Assembly: GCA_019313025.1 (NCBI GenBank)
Contig: JAFDCA010000625.1
Coordinates: forward strand, 1 to 8,275
Reading direction: 5' to 3'
Length of the DNA stretch: 8,275 bases
DNA from: Deltaproteobacteria bacterium
Lineage (GTDB): Bacteria > Desulfobacterota > Desulfobacteria > Desulfobacterales > UBA11574
Translations under genes and position numbers: made by a program
Shown: positions 1 through 6,656 of the stretch, one piece after another
Layout of the letters: the number at the start of each line of letters is the position of its first letter
How positions within the stretch are numbered: position 1 is the stretch's first letter
The notes under the pieces: generated by a model
What the model was told of the DNA's origin: nothing
Databases searched by the model: none
Seen by the model: only the letters and a program-made list of their open reading frames with translations

Positions 1-1
1 A

Positions 2-100
2 GGCCGACTCAATGTTGGTGACTGGGTTCTGGTAAAAGGGTCCAGGGGGATGGCCATGGAAAAAGTTGTCCAAGGTTTGATGGCGTGGGCTGACACCTAA
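2..100 (+). CDS. murF: UDP-N-acetylmuramoyl-tripeptide--D-alanyl-D-alanine ligase, C-terminal end (partial)
   Basis: Only the last 32 codons are inside the window; the gene runs in from the left edge. The frame ends at TAA (98-100). The visible peptide contains GDWVLVKGSRGMAMEKVV, which matches the conserved C-terminal end of MurF (the GDxVLVKGSR..ME motif of the third Mur-ligase domain). MurF adds D-Ala-D-Ala to UDP-MurNAc-tripeptide in the cytoplasm using ATP. Its position immediately before mraY is the normal dcw order and supports the call. The stop codon lies inside the left arm of the inverted repeat at 94-219, so the last codon and stop appear to be supplied by that element (inference). 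No catalytic residues are visible in this fragment, so whether the enzyme is intact cannot be judged. Confidence 0.9.
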   Translation, partial: GRLNVGDWVLVKGSRGMAMEKVVQGLMAWADT

Positions 101-219
101 TTTTGAGCAAGCCTGAGGCTTTAATCTGCAGCGTTATTAAGGGCTCGCAATGGCACACTATAGCTTCACCCTTAATGCTTTGCATATGAAAGCCTCCGAA
201 CTCGCGCAAAACTCAGGTG
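94..219. repeat. Long imperfect inverted repeat, MITE-like or palindromic element
   Basis: The left arm (94-143) and right arm (169-219) are reverse complements over about 50 bases. By hand I count about 38 matches in about 52 aligned columns, with four one-base gaps. Perfect blocks include CACCT/AGGTG at the outer tips (94-98 and 215-219), GAGGCTTT/AAAGCCTC (115-122 and 189-196), TGCA (127-130 and 182-185) and ATTAAGGG/CCCTTAAT (136-143 and 169-176). The 25-base centre (144-168) contains the palindrome CTATAG. The symmetry stops sharply at the CACCT tips and I see no clear target-site duplication. There is no T-run, so a simple intrinsic terminator is unlikely, although the transcript could fold into a long hairpin between murF and mraY. 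That it is a dispersed multi-copy element is an inference from its architecture; a genome self-search is needed. Confidence 0.75.
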
Positions 220-317
220 ATAATTAGAATTGATATAAAGTTTAACCCTACTTGAAGCTCTGGTGAATCGATTTTTTAAAAAGAATTAAGCAGCCACCGG
301 AAGAGTTAAATTAAAGC
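220..317 (+). other. AT-rich leader before mraY
   Basis: This is the rest of the murF-mraY gap, AT-rich and without an ORF. A purine run GGAAGAG (299-305) is the only Shine-Dalgarno-like sequence before the mraY ATG. Its spacing of 12 bases is longer than usual. A weak promoter-like pair, TTGAAG (252-257) and TTTAAA (275-280) with a 17-base spacer, matches the sigma-70 consensus at only 4 of 6 positions in each box, so I do not claim a promoter. Confidence 0.4.
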
Positions 318-1397
318 ATGCTGTATCATTTACTATACCCGCTTCATAAGACGTTGTCGGTTTTTAACGTATTTCGATACATTACGTTTAGGACCATCTA
401 TGCTAGTCTGACGGCTTTTTTAATTTGTTTTATCCTGGGACCTTGGGTGATTCGAAAACTGAGCTACATGCAGATCGGTCAATATATCAGAGATGACGGT
501 CCCCAGACGCACCTTAAAAAGGCTGGTACACCGACCATGGGCGGAACGTTGATCATTTTTTCAATTACTGTTTCCACACTGTTGTGGACCAATTTAACCA
601 ATTATTTTGTATGGATCGTGCTTTTTGTGACAGTCGGCTACGGATGTATCGGTTTCATAGACGACTATCTCATGCAGATCAAAAAGCAAAGCAAAGGATT
701 GACTGTTCGAAATAAAATTTTGCTTCAGGCGATTCTGGCAATGGTTACAGGGATCATGGTCTATGTGAGTCCGGACTTTTCCACCCGCATAACCATCCCG
801 TTTTTTAAAAATATTTCACCTGATCTTGGGTTGGGATATGTACTCTTTGCAGCATTGGTTATTATCGGTACTTCGAATGCAGTCAACATCACTGACGGGC
901 TGGATGGCCTTGCCATCGGACCGTTTATTATCGCTTCGGCTGCGTATATGGTTTTTGCATATGTGGCCGGGCACGTTAAGATCGCCAATTATTTGCAGAT
1001 CAATTATGTGGCAGGAAGTGGGGAGGTTGCAATTTTTTGTGGCGCCATGGCCGGTTCAGGTTTGGGTTTTTTGTGGTTCAATTCTTATCCCGCACAAATT
1101 TTTATGGGGGATGTGGGTTCTCTATCCCTGGGCGCAGCAATTGGCACTGTGGCGGTGATCACCAAGCAGGAAATACTCCTGGCACTGGTCGGAGGGCTAT
1201 TTGTTATTGAAACACTGTCTGTTATTTTTCAGGTCGGTTTTTTCAAAATGACAAATGGTCGCAGAATTTTTCGGATGGCGCCTCTTCATCACCATTTTGA
1301 ACTCAAAGGATGGTCGGAGCCCAAAGTTATTGTTCGATTCTGGATTATCGCAATTGCACTGGCATTGATTTCCATGAGTACGCTGAAATTAAGATAA
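318..1397 (+). CDS. mraY: Phospho-N-acetylmuramoyl-pentapeptide transferase (MraY)
   Basis: This integral inner-membrane enzyme transfers phospho-MurNAc-pentapeptide from UDP to undecaprenyl phosphate, making lipid I, the first membrane step of peptidoglycan synthesis. The 359-residue length is typical of the family, with about ten hydrophobic segments. The family motifs are present in order: [10 protein letters not shown] near residues 16-25, DDGPQTH with GTPTMGG at 59-76, the catalytic pair D115-D116 in [21 protein letters not shown] (187-201), the Mg-binding aspartate D265 in FMGDVGSL, and the HHH motif at 324-326 in [12 protein letters not shown]. The ATG at 318 gives an N-terminus (MLYHLLYPL..) that fits known MraY proteins well, so I keep this start despite the weakly spaced GGAAGAG. 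It follows murF and precedes murD as in most dcw clusters. No key residue is missing. Confidence 0.98.
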   Translation: MLYHLLYPLHKTLSVFNVFRYITFRTIYASLTAFLICFILGPWVIRKLSYMQIGQYIRDDGPQTHLKKAGTPTMGGTLIIFSITVSTLLWTNLTNYFVWIVLFVTVGYGCIGFIDDYLMQIKKQSKGLTVRNKILLQAILAMVTGIMVYVSPDFSTRITIPFFKNISPDLGLGYVLFAALVIIGTSNAVNITDGLDGLAIGPFIIASAAYMVFAYVAGHVKIANYLQINYVAGSGEVAIFCGAMAGSGLGFLWFNSYPAQIFMGDVGSLSLGAAIGTVAVITKQEILLALVGGLFVIETLSVIFQVGFFKMTNGRRIFRMAPLHHHFELKGWSEPKVIVRFWIIAIALALISMSTLKLR

Positions 1398-1413
1398 AAG
1401 GAATGAGGTAATA

Positions 1414-1427
1414 GGTGATGGGTGATC
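1414..1427 (+). repeat. Degenerate heptamer duplication GGTGAT(G/C)
   Basis: Two adjacent heptamers, GGTGATG (1414-1420) and GGTGATC (1421-1427), are followed by a related GGGGTAATGG. They lie early in the mraY-murD gap. The unit length equals that of the ATAACCG tract further down the same gap, which suggests both arose by slippage-type events. No function is visible. Confidence 0.5.
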
Positions 1428-1455
1428 GGGGTAATGGATAGCAAAAAAAGGTGAA

Positions 1456-1506
1456 GGTTATCGGTTGATGATACACAATCCATAACCGATAACCGATAAC
1501 CGATAA
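1456..1506 (+). repeat. ATAACCG heptamer tandem repeat with upstream inverted partner (potential hairpin)
   Basis: Three exact copies of ATAACCG (1482-1488, 1489-1495, 1496-1502) and a partial fourth (ATAA, 1503-1506) sit four bases before the first murD ATG at 1511. Upstream, GGTTATCGGTT (1456-1466) is the exact reverse complement of AACCGATAACC, which occurs in two overlapping registers (1484-1494 and 1491-1501). The mRNA can therefore form an 11-bp stem with a loop of 17 or 24 bases. No U-run follows, so it is not a standard terminator. The tract occupies the place where a ribosome binding site would be expected. An effect on murD translation is an inference. Confidence 0.8.
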
Positions 1507-1510
1507 ACAA

Positions 1511-2935
1511 ATGGGTCATATGGATCTTCATCAAAAAAAGATTGTTGTCGTCGGTCTCGGTGTGTCCGGCATGGCCGCAGCACGATTCGCCAAAAACAAG
1601 GGGGCAATCGTAACTGTAACGGATATCGCCGAAGAAGATGCTCTGAAGACTTACTTGCCGGAAATCCGTAAAATGGGCGCTAAGATTGAACTGGGTCGGC
1701 ATGAGATAGAGACGTTCGAAAATGCCGATCTTATCATTTTGAGTCCGGGGGTCCCCCACACCATTTTGCCATTAGAAAAGGCCAAAGAAAAGGGTGTGCC
1801 GATAATGGGAGAACTCGAGTTTGCTTCACGATATATTCGAGAACCCATTGTTGCCATATCCGGTACCAACGGTAAAACGACGACCACACGGTTATTGGGG
1901 CGTATGCTGGAGAATTCGGGGCTTAAAGTCTTTGTGGGCGGAAATATCGGAAACCCTTTGATCGATTGTGTCGAATGGGGAAATGCCGTCGACATTGTTG
2001 TGGCCGAAGTCAGCAGTTTTCAGCTCGACACCATCGACACATTCAGACCGCGGGTCAGTGTTTTGCTGAACATCACTTCGGATCATCTTGATCGATATCC
2101 GGATTTTATATCTTATGTAAGATCCAAAGGTCGTATTTTTAAAAATCAGACAGAAGGCGATACGGCGGTAATAAACGGTTTCGATCCGTTTATTTCTTTA
2201 ATCAGCCAAACCATTAGGACCCGAAAACTTCCCTTTTATTATTAGGGCGATTCTGATGTCAAAGACCGGGAGTATGCACTCATTGGACAACTCAGTGAAC
2301 AAAAGACACCGGTCATCAAGATTTTTACAAGAGAAATCCCCCAAGGCTTTCTCGATCTTTCAAAAGTAGGTCTTTTGGGGCGGCACAACATGGAAAATAT
2401 GACGGCAGCATCGCTGGCGGCCCTTGCTGCCGGTGGGAGCTTGGAGGGGATACAATCTGCATTGAACAGTTTCAAGGGACTTTCCCATCGTCTGGAGTAT
2501 ATTAAAACCATCAACGGTATCCACTTTTACGATGATTCAAAGGGAACAAACATCGATGCAGTGGCAAGGGCGCTTGAAGTTTTCGATCAACCGGTGGTTA
2601 TTATTATGGGTGGTCGTGATAAAGGTGGAGACTTTAAACAGCTTCGGGAACTGATGGTGCAGCATACAAAAAAACTGATTGTTATGGGTGAAGCAGGGGA
2701 TGCCATAAGATCAGTTCTTGAAGATTCTTGCCAGGACGGAGCCCAAACCGCAGACACTATGGAAGATGCGGTCCGATTGGCTTATTTTTCGGCGATACCC
2801 GGAGACATTGTGCTTTTATCTCCCGGTTGTTCCAGTTTTGACATGTACACAAGTTATGCAGAGCGGGGGGAAGTATTTTGTAAAGCAGTTGAAAATCTTG
2901 AAAAATCAAATCGGAATATAACGTATGGCCATTGA
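1511..2935 (+). pseudogene. murD: UDP-N-acetylmuramoylalanine--D-glutamate ligase (MurD), interrupted by an in-frame amber codon
   Basis: MurD adds D-Glu to UDP-MurNAc-L-Ala in the cytoplasm using ATP. The frame stays open from ATG 1511 to TGA 2933-2935 (474 positions, full family length), except for TAG at codon 245 (2243-2245). Before the stop: N-terminal Rossmann-like domain (VVVGLGVSG, 12-20), P-loop GTNGKTTTT (118-126), E166 in EVSSFQLD, NITSDHLDRY (187-196) and the probable carbamylated lysine K206. After it, in the same frame: GRHNMEN (290-296), HRLE (326-329), DDSKGTN (341-347), GGRDKGGDF (367-375) and LLSPGCSSFD (435-444). No base is inserted or deleted. Reinitiation is unlikely to give an enzyme: the next plausible start, TTG 2375, is the conserved Leu before GRHN and would omit the region between. 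Shine-Dalgarno sequences are absent before ATG 1511 and the alternative ATG 1520. The gene is classed here as broken, but readthrough, recoding or sequence error are possible; identity as murD is secure. Confidence 0.93.
2243..2245 (+). other. In-frame TAG codon inside murD
   Basis: The codon lies after a peptide ending LPFYY and before GDSDVKDREY, in the later part of the central ATPase domain. This stretch between the K206 region and GRHNMEN is poorly conserved in MurD as far as I know, so almost any residue could be tolerated here. One base change from CAG, AAG, GAG, TGG, TCG, TTG, TAC or TAT would produce it. The neighbouring frame is clean on both sides. Confidence 0.95.
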
Positions 2936-4073
2936 CAAACAAAAAAAACAAAAGGTTAACAAACAGCCCATACAATACGATATCGCGCTATTATTTCCGG
3001 TATTATTTTTGGTGGGAATCGGTATTGTCATGGTTTACAGCGCGAGTTCGGCACTGGCTCTTAAAAAGTTCGGAACGAGTTATTATTTTTTAAAAAAACA
3101 ATCCATTTTTGCGTTGTTGGGTATCATTGTATTGGTCATCAGTTGCCATATTCCATATCATATTCTTCGTTCTTTGACATATCCATTGCTTATCCTGTCC
3201 GCAATGCTTCTTTTTGCGATTCTTATTTCCGGAGTCGGATATTCGGCAGGGGGTGCAAAACGATGGTTTCGAATTGCCGGCTTTACGTTTCAGCCTTCTG
3301 AATTGGCTCGTTTTGTGCTGGTCATCTATCTGGCGTATTCAATGAACAAAAAAATGAATCGAATTAAGGAATTTAAGGTTGGTTTTTTGCCCCACGTTTT
3401 GGTTCTGTGCATGTTTACGGTTCTGATCATGTTGCAACCCGACTTCGGTTCGGTGATTATTTTTGGTGCCATTACGTGGATCATGCTTTTTGTGGGCGGG
3501 GTTCGTCTCTCATATCTGCTGGGATCACTGGTCTTGGTCGTTCCAATCATCTACTATTTAATGGTCAGTGCCAATTACCGAATAGAGCGGATCATGTCCT
3601 TTATGAATCCGTGGCAATATTCGGCGGATAAAGGCTATCAAGTCGTCCATTCCCTATTGGCCTTCGGTACAGGAGGAATATGGGGTACCGGCATCGGCAA
3701 GGGCTATCAGAAACTGTTTTATCTTCCCGAACCTCACACCGATTTTATATTTTCGGTCATTGGAGAAGAACTCGGACTTATAGGGGTTTTGATTATTCTG
3801 GGACTTTATACCCTGGTTTTGTGGAGGGGGATATCCATTGCCAGAAACAGCAAAGATGCTTTCGGATCATTTGTGGCCATCGGTCTGACAACGGCCATAG
3901 GGTTACAGATTTGTGTCAACATGGGTGTGGCTTTAGGACTCCTTCCGACCAAAGGGCTTACGCTGCCATTTTTAAGTTATGGCGGAACATCCCTTTTAGT
4001 GAACATGGTGTCCATCGGTGTGCTGATGAACATTGGTGCAATGAAAAAGGCTCGCATAAGCAGTGACAAATAG
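2925..4073 (+). CDS. ftsW: Septal peptidoglycan polymerase FtsW (SEDS family)
   Basis: FtsW is the inner-membrane glycosyltransferase that polymerises lipid II at the division site together with its partner transpeptidase (PBP3/FtsI). The 382-residue protein begins with a short Lys/Gln-rich cytoplasmic tail (residues 1-19), followed by about ten hydrophobic segments. SEDS hallmarks are visible: AKRWFRIAGFTFQPSELAR (111-129), LQPDFGS (170-176), YRIERIMSFMNPW (218-230), LPEPHTDFIFSVIGEELG (267-284), whose D273 corresponds to the essential SEDS aspartate, and the signature LPTKGLTLPFLSYGGTS (340-356). It overlaps the 3' end of murD by 11 bases (ATGGCCATTGA), so it is probably translationally coupled to murD, and the murD amber codon may have a polar effect. 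It ends with TAG, the only gene here that does. murG follows in the same frame. FtsW is preferred over RodA because of the dcw context. Confidence 0.96.
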   Translation: MAIDKQKKQKVNKQPIQYDIALLFPVLFLVGIGIVMVYSASSALALKKFGTSYYFLKKQSIFALLGIIVLVISCHIPYHILRSLTYPLLILSAMLLFAILISGVGYSAGGAKRWFRIAGFTFQPSELARFVLVIYLAYSMNKKMNRIKEFKVGFLPHVLVLCMFTVLIMLQPDFGSVIIFGAITWIMLFVGGVRLSYLLGSLVLVVPIIYYLMVSANYRIERIMSFMNPWQYSADKGYQVVHSLLAFGTGGIWGTGIGKGYQKLFYLPEPHTDFIFSVIGEELGLIGVLIILGLYTLVLWRGISIARNSKDAFGSFVAIGLTTAIGLQICVNMGVALGLLPTKGLTLPFLSYGGTSLLVNMVSIGVLMNIGAMKKARISSDK

Positions 4074-4085
4074 TCATCCGCAATT

Positions 4086-5249
4086 ATGGATAGAGAAAAT
4101 AAAAAAGGAGGGCATAAAAAAGTTCACCCGTTGCGAAGAAAACCTTCGGAAGCCCTTCGAGTCGTCATTGCAGGAGGTGGTACCGGCGGCCATCTTTTTC
4201 CGGGAATTGCCATTGCTCAGGAGTTTTTGGCAAAAAATGGTGAAAACAGTGTCTTGTTTGTGGGTTCCGGGAAACCATTTGAAATTTCGATTTTGTCGGA
4301 AACCGGTTTTGCCCATAAGCGTATTACAGCCGTGGGTTTCAAGGGGCGAGGGGTTTGGAATCAGCTTGTCTCGATTTCAAAAGTACCCAAAGGGATCATT
4401 GAGTCGATGTTTATCCTTCGAGGCTTTAAACCGCATATCGTGGTTGGTGTTGGTGGATACGCTGCAGGGCCTTTGGTCATGGGCGCCTGGCTTTTGGGAA
4501 TTAAAATTGTTTTACATGAGCAGAATATTCTGCCGGGAATCACCAATCGAATTCTGTCATGCGTTGCAGATCGGATATATGTTTCGTTTGCGGAAACAAA
4601 AATGAATGTAGCACCCAGCAAAATCCGGTTTACCGGAAATCCGGTGAGAAAAGAAATCGTTCAATGTGCGGAAACTTTAAAAAATACGCATATCATGCCA
4701 TCGAAAAAAGAGAGAAAATTTACGATCCTGATACTGGGGGGAAGCCAGGGGGCTCACAGTATAAATATGGCGCTTTTGGAAGCCCTTGAGTATCTTGAGA
4801 ATAGAGAGAACATTTTCTTTGTGCACCAAACCGGTTCACAGGATGAAAAACAGGTCCGGCGAAGGTATAACGAACGCGGTATTGAGAACGATACACGGGC
4901 ATTCTTCAAGGACATGGCCCGTCAGTACCAAAACGCCGATCTTATTATATGCCGTGCAGGGGCCACCACGGTGGCGGAAATCAAAGCCATTGGCAAAGGC
5001 GTTATATTTATTCCATTTCCTTTTGCGGCGGACAACCATCAGGTATTAAACGCCCGATCTTTGGAAAAGACAGGGGCTGCTGAGATGATTCTTGAAAAAG
5101 ATCTTAGCGGCAAAATCCTTGCAAAACGAATTAATTATTATTTTCAAAGACCGGAAGCCCTGCAACAAATGGCGCAGCGGTCAAGGGAGCTTGGACGTAC
5201 GGATGCAGCGACCATGATTGTTGATGATTGTTATGAGTTGATTTCTTAA
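4086..5249 (+). CDS. murG: UDP-N-acetylglucosamine--lipid I GlcNAc transferase (MurG)
   Basis: MurG is a peripheral, cytoplasmic-face GT-B glycosyltransferase that adds GlcNAc to lipid I to make lipid II. Motifs: GGGTGGHLFPG (30-40, lipid/diphosphate-binding loop), GVGGYAAGP (121-129), HEQNILPG (144-151), GNPVR (184-188), GGSQGA (218-223), CRAGATTVAE (289-298) and IPFPFAADNHQ (309-319), the last three forming the UDP-GlcNAc site in the C-terminal domain. At 387 residues it is slightly long because about 24 residues precede RVVIAGGG, where most MurG proteins start within a few residues. The start is uncertain: ATG 4086 has no Shine-Dalgarno sequence, while TTG 4131 (codon 16) is 18 bases after a strong AAAGGAGGG. 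The basic extension (several Lys/Arg) could aid membrane association, which is a guess. The gene ends with three tandem in-frame stops, TAA TGA TGA. Confidence 0.96.
   Translation: MDRENKKGGHKKVHPLRRKPSEALRVVIAGGGTGGHLFPGIAIAQEFLAKNGENSVLFVGSGKPFEISILSETGFAHKRITAVGFKGRGVWNQLVSISKVPKGIIESMFILRGFKPHIVVGVGGYAAGPLVMGAWLLGIKIVLHEQNILPGITNRILSCVADRIYVSFAETKMNVAPSKIRFTGNPVRKEIVQCAETLKNTHIMPSKKERKFTILILGGSQGAHSINMALLEALEYLENRENIFFVHQTGSQDEKQVRRRYNERGIENDTRAFFKDMARQYQNADLIICRAGATTVAEIKAIGKGVIFIPFPFAADNHQVLNARSLEKTGAAEMILEKDLSGKILAKRINYYFQRPEALQQMAQRSRELGRTDAATMIVDDCYELIS
4104..4112 (+). promoter_or_regulatory. Orphan Shine-Dalgarno-like AAAGGAGGG inside the murG 5' end
   Basis: This near-perfect anti-16S match lies 16-24 bases downstream of the annotated murG ATG, over codons 7-9. 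No ATG, GTG or TTG lies at normal spacing after it; the in-frame codons at 4116-4124 are AAA, AAA and GTT. The nearest in-frame candidate is TTG 4131, 18 bases away. It may assist an unusual start or be chance in a Lys/Gly-coding stretch. Confidence 0.4.
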
Positions 5250-5282
5250 TGATGAATTTTTTGGATTTATGGAAGTAAACGC

Positions 5283-6650
5283 ATGTTTCTCAAAAAATAC
5301 CATATTCACTTTGTGGGAATCGGTGGCATCGGAATGAGCGGAATTGCCGAACTTTTGCTCAATCTCGGCTATAAAGTATCCGGATCTGACATCAGTTCTT
5401 CAGATATTACCCGGCGCTTGGAAAGCCTTGGGGGGATCATATTTAAAGGGCATTCAGAAGAACAGATTCTCGGAGCTGATGTTGTTGTCATATCATCGGC
5501 GGTCGGTCCAGATAACCCTGAAGTTATTGCAGCAGGCAGAGCATCAATTCCGGTCATACCCAGAGCGGAGATGCTGGCAGAGCTGATGCGTTTAAAATAC
5601 AGCGTGGCGATTGCCGGTGCACATGGGAAAACATCCACCACGTCCATTGTTGCCGCTGTGCTGGGCAAAGGAGGGCTTGATCCTACCATTGTGATTGGCG
5701 GGAAACTCAAAAGCATCGATTCCAATGCGTTGCTTGGAGAAGGGGACTTCATCGTAGCCGAAGCAGATGAAAGTGACGGTTCTTTTCTGAAAATCTCTCC
5801 GACCATCGCTGTGGTAACCAATATTGATCGAGAGCATATGGATTTTTATCGGGACCTGGAGCACATCAAAGAAGTCTTTTTAAGTTTTATTGAAAGAATA
5901 CCGTTTTATGGCCTGGCGGTTCTTTGTTTGGACAATGAGCCCATCCAGTCACTGATTCCGAAAATTCATAAACGATTTACAACCTATGGAATGAGTACTC
6001 AGGCCGATTTTAAGGCAAGAGATGTGGTTTTTGAAGGGTTAAAAAGCAGGTTTAAAGTAGATCATCTTGGAACATCTTTGGGAGAGATCACCTTAAATCT
6101 TCCGGGCATCCATAATGTATACAACGCACTGGCAAGCATTGCCGTAGGCATCGAACTCGATATTCCCTTTGACGTGATAAAATCTGCGCTTCAAAATGCG
6201 GAAGGCGTTCAACGACGGCTGGAAATTAAAGGCGAAAAGAAGGGGATTACTGTTGTTGACGATTACGGTCATCATCCCACAGAAATTAAGGCGACGCTTC
6301 AAGCTGCAAGGGAAAGCTGGCCGGACAAACGGATTGCGGTGGTGTTCCAGCCACACCGATATACCAGAACCCAGGCGTTGTTTGAAGAATTTACCCGTGC
6401 GTTCTACGAGTCGGACCTTCTCGTCGTTCTTCCCATTTATGCTGCCGGAGAAAAAAAGATAGATGGTGTCGAAGGGGTTGGCTTGTTTGAAGAAATTCAG
6501 CGTCATGGACATAAAAATGTCGCCTATATGGAAAGCCTTGAAACAGCGGTTTCACATCTGAAAACAATTCTATCGTCGAATGACGTTCTCCTTACATTGG
6601 GTGCTGGAGATGTTTGGAAAGTTGGAGAAATGCTGCTAGAAGCGTTGTAA
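5283..6650 (+). CDS. murC: UDP-N-acetylmuramate--L-alanine ligase (MurC)
   Basis: MurC is the first Mur ligase, adding L-Ala to UDP-MurNAc with ATP in the cytoplasm. The 455-residue length is normal. Domains and motifs in order: Rossmann N-terminal domain with [12 protein letters not shown] (12-23), ATP P-loop GAHGKTSTT (112-120), EADESDGSF (160-168), [10 protein letters not shown] (180-189), [11 protein letters not shown] (274-284), RRLE (311-314), [10 protein letters not shown] (326-335), FQPHRYTRT (355-363), YAAGE (386-390) and GAGD (440-443). All catalytic and binding motifs look intact. The ATG at 5283 is supported by GGAAG (5271-5275) with a 7-base spacer and by the N-terminus matching the family. 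It lies 33 bases after murG, and TAA at 6648-6650 closes it just before murB, so co-transcription and coupled translation are likely. Confidence 0.98.
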   Translation: MFLKKYHIHFVGIGGIGMSGIAELLLNLGYKVSGSDISSSDITRRLESLGGIIFKGHSEEQILGADVVVISSAVGPDNPEVIAAGRASIPVIPRAEMLAELMRLKYSVAIAGAHGKTSTTSIVAAVLGKGGLDPTIVIGGKLKSIDSNALLGEGDFIVAEADESDGSFLKISPTIAVVTNIDREHMDFYRDLEHIKEVFLSFIERIPFYGLAVLCLDNEPIQSLIPKIHKRFTTYGMSTQADFKARDVVFEGLKSRFKVDHLGTSLGEITLNLPGIHNVYNALASIAVGIELDIPFDVIKSALQNAEGVQRRLEIKGEKKGITVVDDYGHHPTEIKATLQAARESWPDKRIAVVFQPHRYTRTQALFEEFTRAFYESDLLVVLPIYAAGEKKIDGVEGVGLFEEIQRHGHKNVAYMESLETAVSHLKTILSSNDVLLTLGAGDVWKVGEMLLEAL

Positions 6651-6655
6651 AAGGA
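6651..6655 (+). promoter_or_regulatory. murB ribosome binding site (favours start at 6666)
   Basis: AAGGA lies directly after the murC stop codon. With a one-base spacer it cannot serve ATG 6657 efficiently, but a ten-base spacer to ATG 6666 is workable. This argues for the shorter MurB. Confidence 0.5.
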
Positions 6656-6656
6656 T

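Noticed and set aside
9..209. Minus-strand 66-codon ORF over the murF end and the following gap
   Set aside because: It lies antisense to the murF C-terminus and across the inverted repeat; its sequence is explained by those two and it has no recognisable domain.
252..280. Possible sigma-70 promoter TTGAAG-17-TTTAAA before mraY
   Set aside because: Only 4 of 6 matches in each box in an AT-rich stretch; chance matches of this quality are common.
1456..1506. Intrinsic terminator between mraY and murD
   Set aside because: The stem is AT-containing with a long loop and is not followed by a T-run; a terminator here would also cut an essential operon.
1289..1759. Minus-strand 156-codon ORF across the mraY-murD junction
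   Set aside because: It is antisense to two well-supported genes, covers the repeat tract, and shows no protein-family motif.
2235..2250. Frameshift as the cause of the murD interruption
   Set aside because: 1511 and the downstream motif-bearing frame have the same phase, so no insertion or deletion is needed; the interruption is a single in-frame TAG.
2375..2935. Separate gene starting at TTG 2375 encoding a MurD C-terminal protein
   Set aside because: It is in the same frame as the upstream murD part and the TTG is the conserved Leu before GRHN. There is no ribosome binding site, and it would omit about 43 codons of the central domain. Treated as the continuation of murD.
4063..4605. 180-codon + strand ORF starting in the ftsW end
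   Set aside because: It is an out-of-frame shadow of murG; the murG frame carries all family motifs over the same bases.
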